The position numbers and the translations under genes were made by a program. From the IMG/VR virus record IMGVR_UViG_3300030104_000268, positions 1-55,186 of that record: a DNA stretch of 55,186 bases. The stretch is one strand, 5' to 3'. The notes beneath the pieces were generated by a model that was not told the origin of the DNA, ran no database searches, and worked only from the letters and a program-made list of their open reading frames with translations. Shown here in pieces: positions 48,693 to 55,186 of the stretch; positions within the stretch are counted from its first letter, which is position 1; the number at the start of each line of letters is the position of its first letter. This DNA comes from a virus.

Positions 48693-51089
48693 TTACCTTC
48701 TTGTGTTTGTTCCGTACTCTAGTGTCACCGTGTCAAGTGAAAAAGGTGGGTCTGTACTATCACTTCTAAATTGAACTGCTGTTGTAAATCCTGTACCAAC
48801 TGTTTGTGTTTTAAATAAGTTTTGAACCTTACCGCCAAATACAACTGCGGCATTTGTAATTCTAACATTACTTATTGTAGATGTCAATGCATTACTTATA
48901 GTAATTGCAGTGCTTTTAAATGTTAAGTCTACATTATCTGTTAGACTATTTGCTTTTGATAAAACAATATTATTTTGATCTGTTACTGTAGTTACAAATG
49001 TATCAGTCTTAACTCCTGTCCCTGATACACCCATACCCACCGCAATTGTTCCACTGTTATTATCCAATACTAAACTTGTAGTATTAGCCGTAACACCATT
49101 TACTTTAGCTGTAGCTGTTGTAGTTGTTCCTATATCTGATGTTCCTGTTGAGGTAATAGTAGTATCACTAGGTATACCAGTACCAGCTATTGTATCTCCA
49201 AAAACCATATTGGTATTATCTGCTACTGTTATTGTAGTTCCTCCACTAGAACCAGAACCCGTTGTAGCAAACTTAGCAAAAGTATTTACACCAAAAAATG
49301 CAATCTGTGCAGTTTCGTTAGAAAAAGTTATTCCTGCAGGTTGCACAGAGTTTAGTTCGTCAAAGTCAAACTTTAAATTGAATGTAAAGTTAACTGCACC
49401 CTGTGGATCTGTAAATAGATTTGCTTTATAAACTGTCTTACGTATTCTTGGGTCGTTAATAGGCATAAATGGTGATAGATATTCTGCAGATATATTAGAC
49501 CCATCAAAACTATTACCATCCTCCATCTGATAAAGAAAACCATTATCGCCAGAAAATAATACTTTTTCGTTTGCACCCACCATTTTACTTGATGCAGAGA
49601 ATACTTCCATACCTCTTATCTCTGCAAAAGAAAAGTCTGCACCACCTTGAGGAGAGAACTGTGTGGCTATAATACCCTTTGCTGCAGCACCTACTTGATC
49701 AGGATTAAAAGCAAACAATCTGTACTGTGACTTAGCCCTAATAACTAAACTGGTAAACAAACTAGCAGACTGTATAAAGTTACCTAGAGTAGCCTGTATT
49801 GACTTAGATATAATACCCAAACCAAAGTCACCAATACGATCAGTAGCACCTAGTAGTCTTAAACCATCAGCAGTGAGAAACATAACATCCCCACCTATTT
49901 CTTGAATGGTATCTCCATCAATACATCCAATGTCTTCACTAATAGGTGCTAACGCAAAGTTAGCCAAGGATGTACCTGATATTTGTTGGATAGTCCTATC
50001 CGTAAATATTATAAGTGATTCTCTAAAAGGTATTAAACCAGTAACGGAACCACCAACTCTAAAACTACCACCACCATTACCAGAAGTAAAATCACTATCT
50101 AATAGTGGACCAGTAAAAGTAACCACATCTCCTTTACCATAAAACAGATGCTTCTTAAAAGGAGATACGTGTGTTGCAGATATTACATCTGATGGTGCTC
50201 CTGTAAGCTCTACAAAGCTAGTACCATCATATAGTGCAGGTGGGTTAGCTCCATCAACTATTGCAACCTTACGTGTTCCTGTAAAGTTATACTCAGCAAA
50301 CCTAGTTCTACCTGCGCCCTCTCTGTTTAAACTTATAAATGTTACAACTGCATTATCAGCAGGAGTGGATGCTAGATTAGGACTTATTGCTAGTGTCTGT
50401 CCACCTGTACCACCAGCATCAGAGGTTACTGTATATACCTTGTCAACACTAGCTATGGTAAACATATCTCCTATCTGAGGAGCAACAGTTAATCCATCTA
50501 CTGCTAATGTACCACCTGAGTTAGACCCACCATTAACCAATACAGTACCATACGCAGGTACATTTACTTTTGTAAACCCACTACCAGATGTTTTATACAA
50601 GTCTGAGTTTAGTGCTACAATAACATCATCACCAAAAACTTCTACACCCTGTGTTCTATAAGGAGTAGAGTAACTTGTAAATGTTAATGCTGCTCCGTTT
50701 GCAGGACTAGAATCTAAACTAGTGGATAGTGTTAGTGTTGTTCTGTTATTAGTAGCATCAAAAGATACACCCGTTATGGTATATGTACCATCTACCCCTG
50801 CTATTGTAAATGTATCCGTTGCTACAGGTGTAGTGTGTGTTCTAGCTACAGTTAGTGTAGTTCCTGTTTGACTTGCACCATCTACAACTGCTAGTCCATA
50901 TGGTGGTATCTTGTTAGCATCAAACTTACTAAACCCAAGTATTCTTCTATACCCACCAACAATAGATGGTTCAAAGTTTTTTAAAGTTATTGCAGATCCA
51001 GGCATGTTAATACCCTGCTGCAATGGACTTATGTTTGTTACAAGTCCTCCCCTAAACTCTACGGGAAAAGTTTCTCTAGTTGTGGGCAT
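48693..51089 (-). CDS. Tail tubular protein B-like, with duplicated inserted domains
   Basis: A 798-residue protein after tail tube A, in the T7 gp12 position. Residues about 64-140 and 182-252 are related insertions with the same strand order (GTTLTVARTHTTPVATDTFT, then TLTLSTSLDSSPANGAALTF against TLAVDGLTVAPQIGDMFTIA, then LAISPNLASTPADNAVVTF). Between 600 and 720 a second pair of Thr/Val-rich repeats follows. The core (residues 255-600) includes KHLFYGKGDVVTFTGPLLD. It would close the tail nozzle. Only four bases separate it from the fibre gene. Confidence 0.8.
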   Translation of the reverse strand: MPTTRETFPVEFRGGLVTNISPLQQGINMPGSAITLKNFEPSIVGGYRRILGFSKFDANKIPPYGLAVVDGASQTGTTLTVARTHTTPVATDTFTIAGVDGTYTITGVSFDATNNRTTLTLSTSLDSSPANGAALTFTSYSTPYRTQGVEVFGDDVIVALNSDLYKTSGSGFTKVNVPAYGTVLVNGGSNSGGTLAVDGLTVAPQIGDMFTIASVDKVYTVTSDAGGTGGQTLAISPNLASTPADNAVVTFISLNREGAGRTRFAEYNFTGTRKVAIVDGANPPALYDGTSFVELTGAPSDVISATHVSPFKKHLFYGKGDVVTFTGPLLDSDFTSGNGGGSFRVGGSVTGLIPFRESLIIFTDRTIQQISGTSLANFALAPISEDIGCIDGDTIQEIGGDVMFLTADGLRLLGATDRIGDFGLGIISKSIQATLGNFIQSASLFTSLVIRAKSQYRLFAFNPDQVGAAAKGIIATQFSPQGGADFSFAEIRGMEVFSASSKMVGANEKVLFSGDNGFLYQMEDGNSFDGSNISAEYLSPFMPINDPRIRKTVYKANLFTDPQGAVNFTFNLKFDFDELNSVQPAGITFSNETAQIAFFGVNTFAKFATTGSGSSGGTTITVADNTNMVFGDTIAGTGIPSDTTITSTGTSDIGTTTTATAKVNGVTANTTSLVLDNNSGTIAVGMGVSGTGVKTDTFVTTVTDQNNIVLSKANSLTDNVDLTFKSTAITISNALTSTISNVRITNAAVVFGGKVQNLFKTQTVGTGFTTAVQFRSDSTDPPFSLDTVTLEYGTNTRR

Positions 51090-51092
51090 AGT

Positions 51093-52037
51093 TTAAAAAA
51101 CCCTGCTAGGTAAAATTTTAGTATTCATTGTCCCAGTATTAACAACATTTGATCTAATGTAGTCATACTTATTTATATAAAGAGTACGCATATGTTTTAT
51201 GCCATCATCAAAAGCACTCTTCATAATTACTGACTCTTGTGTTTCCCCTCTAAACATATAACTTATGTGCATAGCTCCGTCTACAATTACATACCTAAAC
51301 TGCACTGGCAAACTAGGTACATCTGTTGCAGATGATAAATCAGTAGGTAGTTTAAAAAAATCAAACTCTAACACATATTGTTTGTTTGGGTATGGGTATA
51401 ATAAATAATTATTGTCAGGGGTTCTTACAATAAATCTAGGTATTTCTCCCTCAGAAAACTGTGTTACTACTGTGCTATTATCTATAGCTGCTGCTGTTGT
51501 ACTATTAGCTCCTCTGGTACATCCAGTAAAATCATTACCTGTTATACCCGTGTAAGTTATCTGTTCTCCACCTATAAACAAAGTACCTGTTGTACTAAAA
51601 CCTGTGCTTGATGCTACGGATATTGTTGTAACAGAATCAGATAAACCACTACTAGCATTAATAGTTGTAGACTGTATATCATCCTCTTGGTTTGCATACT
51701 CTCTAGATATATACTCTTTATAATCTAAAAGGTTTAAATTATTACCAAAAGAACCTAAGTCAGTATCTTTTTTAATCCTAGCTGTAGAATAGTCTACGTG
51801 TTTAGCTGTTGTAGGTATTGAATATCTTACTACACCTGGAGTTAGTGTTTTTGTTTCCGTATCATGGTTAAACGGAAAACCATACTCATGTTGATTAATA
51901 TATCTTATTGATGCATTTACAGCATCCTTTACCATAGCATACTCACCTATAGCAGATCCAAAATTACTAGATGTAAGTTCTACCTCATTTAGTCTTCTGT
52001 TAACATCATTGACTAAACCTAAATAATCATATGCCAT
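51093..52037 (-). CDS. Tail tubular protein A-like
   Basis: A 314-residue protein with the T7 gp11-like start (MAYDYLGLVNDVNRRLNEVE) and C-terminus (YINKYDYIRSNVV). A small insertion near residues 130-195 (ITTISVASSTGFSTTGTLFI-type, GGEQITYTG) matches a domain added to many phage virion proteins. It sits between portal-vertex and nozzle. ATG has ribosome-binding site AAGGAA. A 53-base gap with a hairpin precedes it. Confidence 0.82.
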   Translation of the reverse strand: MAYDYLGLVNDVNRRLNEVELTSSNFGSAIGEYAMVKDAVNASIRYINQHEYGFPFNHDTETKTLTPGVVRYSIPTTAKHVDYSTARIKKDTDLGSFGNNLNLLDYKEYISREYANQEDDIQSTTINASSGLSDSVTTISVASSTGFSTTGTLFIGGEQITYTGITGNDFTGCTRGANSTTAAAIDNSTVVTQFSEGEIPRFIVRTPDNNYLLYPYPNKQYVLEFDFFKLPTDLSSATDVPSLPVQFRYVIVDGAMHISYMFRGETQESVIMKSAFDDGIKHMRTLYINKYDYIRSNVVNTGTMNTKILPSRVF

Positions 52038-52060
52038 TATTATTCCTTAGTGTAAGCTAA

Positions 52061-52084
52061 GGGGGTTAACCTAAGCTAACCCCC
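52061..52084 (-). terminator. Terminator-like hairpin after coat and decoration genes
   Basis: On the leftward transcript GGGGGTTA pairs with TAACCCCC around an 8-base loop, the most GC-rich structure of the late operon. Few T residues follow. Located 24-30 bases downstream of the 178-residue gene, it would end part of the coat transcript, giving high coat and decoration expression and lower tail expression, as usual in phages. Confidence 0.68.
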
Positions 52085-52090
52085 AAAGTC

Positions 52091-52627
52091 TTATGCTAGT
52101 AGATCACGATCCACTTCTTGAGCAGAACTAGACTGTGAGACATCATCCATCATTACGCATACTGCGTAAACACGAATAGTGCCACCAGTGATGGTTCCAC
52201 TTGATGCATGTATTTCTACATCAATAGTATCTGCTGATGCAGTAAATGCTGGTAGATTAGAACATACACCTGAAGATGTAACTGCAGGAGTGTGATCTCC
52301 TACAGATGCAGCATCTAGGTCAAATGATGCAGCAAAGATATCTACATCTGTTCCAGTAATACCAATATGCAAAGCAGAGTCACTTGTAGTGCCTGTCATT
52401 GCAGCAGTAACTTCAAAACCTGAGTGCAGGATTAAAGTGTTTGCAGGAACAGCAATAGCTTCAATGATATCATTAGCTGCTAGTGCAGTTCCACCGTTTT
52501 GTAAGATAGCATCTGCAAGATCAATATCATTCTGCAGAGTTACCAAACTTCCACGAATCTGCTTGTTGCCTGTACCGCCATTGTTGGAAGTAGAGGCTGA
52601 GTTTGTGCTCATTGAGATAGTAGCCAT
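52091..52627 (-). CDS. Putative capsid decoration/head-associated protein (178 aa)
   Basis: A 178-residue protein immediately after the coat gene (14-base gap), Thr/Ala/Ser-rich with beta periodicity (LHIGITGTDVDIFAASFDLD; TITGGTIRVYAVCVMMDD). Place and composition fit an outer capsid decoration or head-closure protein. No family recognised. Confidence 0.68.
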   Translation of the reverse strand: MATISMSTNSASTSNNGGTGNKQIRGSLVTLQNDIDLADAILQNGGTALAANDIIEAIAVPANTLILHSGFEVTAAMTGTTSDSALHIGITGTDVDIFAASFDLDAASVGDHTPAVTSSGVCSNLPAFTASADTIDVEIHASSGTITGGTIRVYAVCVMMDDVSQSSSAQEVDRDLLA

Positions 52628-52641
52628 AATTCAATCCTCCC

Positions 52642-53715
52642 TTACGCTGAGTTATATTTAGCAGTACAGATAGCTTCAGGACGAAGTATCTTCCTACCGT
52701 ATAGATGCATACCACGAACAATGTCAGCAAAGCTGTCAGGGTCACGATATGTTTCTGTCTTATTGATCTGCTCTGCAGTTGCAACAGCAGAATCATGTCC
52801 AGCAACAATTACACCAAAAGCTGTATTTTGGTTTGCAGTGCCTGATGTACCTGGTCCAGTACCTACTGCTGGTAGGTTAGAGGATACATATAGACGGAAG
52901 CCGTGAAAGTTATTAATCACGAGTCCGTTACGTAGGCCACCTGACTCACCGTAATCTCCATTCATGAAGCGACTGTCCTCATCGGAAAGTATCTCCATAA
53001 ATACAGGGTCGATTACCAGCCAACGCCCTTGGGTGTCAACTTGTTGTTGATCAAGCAAACGCTTCATACGTGCAATAATCATTGCAGGTGAAACAGTTGC
53101 AGTTGGAAGTGAAGTAGCACCTGGCATACGAGCAGTTACTGGGATTGAGTGATCACCAGCAGATGTCGTAGTAATATTACCAAATGAACTTTTAATCAGT
53201 TTCATGCTTGAAAGCAATTCGTCTGAACCTGCAGAGAGAACAGCTTTTTCACCACTTGCAGTAGTGTTAGCTGTATCTGCTTTTGCATGTAGAGCCGATT
53301 GTTTGAAGCCTGATAAATAACCTAGAACCTCTTGGTCATACTGATCAGCTAGACGGTAAGCTGCACGATCTGTTGCCAGATCCATGAAGTTTACGTGACT
53401 GTGTGCTTCCTCAATGTCATCCATTTTGAAAGCAAAGTAGTTTGATTTGTCAACTACTAGTGTGAAATCTTCATCGTCTAGGTCTTGTGCTGTGACAGTT
53501 GTGCCACGAGTATAAGCCTGGACTGAGATTTCAGGTTCTTTAATGATACGTACTGTATCACCTTGGGCAGCAATCTCTCCGAAATAGTCAGAGTTTGTAA
53601 TGTCACCCACGGTAGCAGCTTTACGGAACGCAAGCTGTACCTTTTTGGAATAGATTATGGGACTAAAATTACCATTAGGTAAATTCCCATAACCTGACGC
53701 ACTTGAAAAAGCCAT
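52642..53715 (-). CDS. Major capsid protein, P22/HK97-fold
   Basis: A 357-residue coat protein. The start MAFSSASGYGNLPNGNFSP is at 53715, with AGGAGG eight bases upstream; a longer frame to 53787 lacks this. IIYSKKVQLAFRKAATVGDI, then VRIIKEPEISVQAYTRGT and YRLADQYDQEVLGYLSGF, look like P22-type coat proteins of marine podoviruses. It would assemble with the scaffold encoded just upstream. Confidence 0.88.
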   Translation of the reverse strand: MAFSSASGYGNLPNGNFSPIIYSKKVQLAFRKAATVGDITNSDYFGEIAAQGDTVRIIKEPEISVQAYTRGTTVTAQDLDDEDFTLVVDKSNYFAFKMDDIEEAHSHVNFMDLATDRAAYRLADQYDQEVLGYLSGFKQSALHAKADTANTTASGEKAVLSAGSDELLSSMKLIKSSFGNITTTSAGDHSIPVTARMPGATSLPTATVSPAMIIARMKRLLDQQQVDTQGRWLVIDPVFMEILSDEDSRFMNGDYGESGGLRNGLVINNFHGFRLYVSSNLPAVGTGPGTSGTANQNTAFGVIVAGHDSAVATAEQINKTETYRDPDSFADIVRGMHLYGRKILRPEAICTAKYNSA

Positions 53716-53937
53716 GGTATCATCCTCCTGTAGTTTGGCTTTAGAAGCTAAACACATTGAAGAGGCTGTTATTTTTCTAGGGTGCAAGCATACTGATCAG
53801 GTTAGCTTGGGCCTATACTTGAACAGGTAGTTCTTATTAGTTTAGACTTTATTGAAATGAACATAAACAAAAGGTAGTCAAAAGAGGCTTTTGTTATATA
53901 TCCCTAGTTATACTATTAACTTTCTATTTGTCAATAG
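53716..53937 (-). promoter_or_regulatory. Coat gene leader region
   Basis: This 222-bp gap between scaffold and coat holds the promoter at 53907-53934, a loose inverted repeat AACAAAAG/CTTTTGTT (53866-53895, 14-base loop) in the leader of about 185 bases, and the coat ribosome-binding site. A long leader with a hairpin suggests message stabilisation for coat synthesis. No further gene is seen. Confidence 0.65.
53907..53934 (-). promoter_or_regulatory. Sigma70-like promoter for coat gene, leftward
   Basis: Minus strand: TTGACA (53934-53929, perfect), 16-base spacer, TATAAC (53912-53907, five of six). Start of RNA near 53900. The -10 and its flank (TATAACTAG) repeat that of the 15112-15140 promoter, suggesting a common late promoter type. 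Confidence 0.72.
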
Positions 53938-54837
53938 TTATCTTGCAGATCCTGATATATCATACACAAATTTTCCACTACGTAGTGCAGCATTTATGTT
54001 ATCAGAATTTTCTGCAAATTCTCTGTCAGACATTTTAGCAACGTCTGATTCTTTAATCATGTTGTTAGCATCAGCAAGATCTACTTCTGTCTTACTTTTT
54101 CTGGCTACAGTCTTAGCAGCGTTCTTAGTATTTTTCTTTCTGTCAGAAACAGTAAGACCATTATCCATTTTATATAAATCAATAACTCTAATTACTGAGT
54201 CAGGGTCATCTGAGTTTTCATAGAGAGCATCCTTAACCCACTTAGGTTGTTCTTCTGCCCAGTTGTGAAACTCATCTGCTGCTCTAAGATCATCAAAGTC
54301 AGAGTGAGCTTTACGTATTAAGTTTTCTGCACTGTCACGCTTTAGCTCCATACGTTCCTCATCAATCTCTTTAATACGTATGTTAGCCTTTTCAAACATT
54401 TCTTGTGCTTGTTTAGCTGCAATTTTTTCTACTATGCCAGCTACATCAGGATACTGCTTTGCCCACTCTTCTATATCCTCATCAGACTTAGGTGGGGTTA
54501 TTCCTTCTTGAGTAGCTACTTTTTCTAAGCGGCTAAACTTTTCTTCCCACTCTTTTTCTTTTTCTTGGACATGTCTCCGTAGATCACCATATCTTTTTTT
54601 AAAAGTTCTTTCTTCTGCAGATAGCGTTTTTTCTTCAACTTCTGTATTGGCCTCTTCCTCTTGGGAAGTTTCTTCTTTTGGCTCTGCATCTACTGGGTTT
54701 TCCCCTCTTGCTTCAGCTTCAAGTTTTTTAATCTCCTCTTCTTCAGCTTCCATTTTCTTTTGTTTCTTTTCGTAGTTGTAACCACGGTCAACAAATCCTG
54801 CAGTCTTCTTTGTTTCTACTTGTGCTAGTTCAGGCAT
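53938..54837 (-). CDS. Scaffold protein
   Basis: A 299-residue, Glu/Lys-rich helical protein directly upstream of the coat gene: KKMEAEEEEIKKLEAEARGE and long charged helices, the composition of P22/T7-type scaffolds; basic C-terminal part (DRKKNTKNAAKTVARKSKT) fits coat binding. Starts MPELAQVETKK at 54837 with AAGGAG eight bases before. It guides procapsid assembly and then leaves or is degraded. Confidence 0.82.
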   Translation of the reverse strand: MPELAQVETKKTAGFVDRGYNYEKKQKKMEAEEEEIKKLEAEARGENPVDAEPKEETSQEEEANTEVEEKTLSAEERTFKKRYGDLRRHVQEKEKEWEEKFSRLEKVATQEGITPPKSDEDIEEWAKQYPDVAGIVEKIAAKQAQEMFEKANIRIKEIDEERMELKRDSAENLIRKAHSDFDDLRAADEFHNWAEEQPKWVKDALYENSDDPDSVIRVIDLYKMDNGLTVSDRKKNTKNAAKTVARKSKTEVDLADANNMIKESDVAKMSDREFAENSDNINAALRSGKFVYDISGSAR

Positions 54838-54892
54838 ATTATTTTCTCCTTATGTTGGGGCCAGCTATTACACTGGGTAGCCTTATTATTTT
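54816..54892. repeat. Right copy of contig-end repeat, outer segment
   Basis: Identical to 1-77; see that entry. It contains the scaffold start and the stop region of the alternative C-terminus. Confidence 0.9.
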
Positions 54893-55186
54893 TTGTTTAC
54901 CTTTTTTCTTTGCATTAAACCACCTTTGTTAAATCCACCACCTCTTTTTATTTTTTGTTCTATACTTTCTGTTCTACCTGCAGCTTGTTGTTCTTTTTCG
55001 GCTTTTGCTGCTGCAGTATATGCTTCTTTATATTGCTTTTCTTTTTTTTCTCTTTGCATTTTCTGTGCTGCTGATTCACCACCACTTTTATCAGTACTAC
55101 TACCACCTTGTTGTTGTGGTTCTGGAGTAGTAGTAGTGGCTTTAGTAGCTGTGGCATCACTATTCATCCAAGCATTTAATTCTTTT
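54886..55186 (-). CDS. Alternative C-terminus of the large virion protein, open at the window edge
   Basis: In frame from the window end, encoding KELNAWMNSDATATKATTT as in the left copy, then a different tail (EPQQQGGSSTDKSGGESAAQ, then Lys/Glu/Gln-rich) and the shared end GGFNKGGLMQRK plus KVNKK. The left copy has KDSGDDGPSESQKMLQ and ends GGLMQRK. This is a second allele or cassette of the same C-terminus, not an independent gene. Confidence 0.8.
   Translation of the reverse strand, partial: KELNAWMNSDATATKATTTTPEPQQQGGSSTDKSGGESAAQKMQREKKEKQYKEAYTAAAKAEKEQQAAGRTESIEQKIKRGGGFNKGGLMQRKKVNKK
55129..55185. repeat. Right copy of contig-end repeat, inner segment
   Basis: Matches 308-364, with a difference at the last base of the window. 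Encodes the constant segment preceding the divergent C-terminus. Confidence 0.85.

Overview
The window is an essentially complete genome of a tailed, podovirus-like marine bacteriophage. Packaging and head genes (small and large terminase, portal, scaffold, P22/HK97-fold coat), two short-tail tube proteins, a repeat fibre and large internal virion proteins sit beside a T7-style replication set (family A DNA polymerase, primase-helicase, single-strand binding protein, exonuclease). Class II ribonucleotide reductase, ThyX and a tyrosine integrase are also present. Size (about 54.8 kb), gene content and layout most resemble the HMO-2011-type podoviruses of marine Alphaproteobacteria (SAR116 and roseobacter phages). 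That placement is inference from memory, not a search. The DNA is AT-rich by eye and genes are packed with ATGA, TAATG and TGATG overlaps.

The two ends of the window nearly match. Bases 1-77 equal 54816-54892 and bases 308-364 equal 55129-55185, while the DNA between differs. The simplest reading is a circular or circularly permuted genome of 54,815 bp whose assembly broke in a polymorphic stretch encoding the C-terminus of one virion protein. Joined this way, the leftward strand is one late block: 15106 down to 71, then 54837 down to 32491.

Layout. (1) 71-15106, leftward: large virion protein with an NlpC/P60-like domain, portal, a zinc-ribbon microprotein, terminase large and small subunits, a DUF1127 microprotein, a series of small basic proteins, an M15 endolysin, a 3TM holin, a predicted outer-membrane beta-barrel and small membrane proteins. 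(2) 15107-15880: the only large gap, holding leftward consensus sigma70-like promoters, palindromes and tandem repeats; it is the late/early switch and a candidate origin. (3) 15881-22681, rightward: short early genes, an HhH-GPD-fold protein, an HNH protein, integrase, a SleB-type hydrolase and zinc-ribbon peptides. (4) 22681-32494, rightward: nucleotide metabolism, replication and recombination (thyX, primase-helicase, polymerase, SSB, exonuclease, resolvase-like nuclease, class II RNR), then a DUF3310 gene and an RMF-like gene. (5) 32491-54837, leftward: internal virion proteins, GH24 lysozyme, tail and fibre genes, a 2OG-Fe(II) oxygenase-like gene, tail tube A and B, a coat-associated protein, coat and scaffold.

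How the parts work together: early rightward transcription supplies nucleotides and replication; leftward promoters at about 15.1, 15.4, 12.7 and 53.9 kb drive lysis, packaging and virion genes; a GC-rich hairpin at 52061-52084 probably lowers expression downstream of the coat genes. An integrase suggests a possible lysogenic option, but I see no CI-like repressor, and the polymerase carries Tyr at the position equivalent to E. coli Pol I 762, a residue usually linked with virulent phages. The lifestyle is therefore uncertain.
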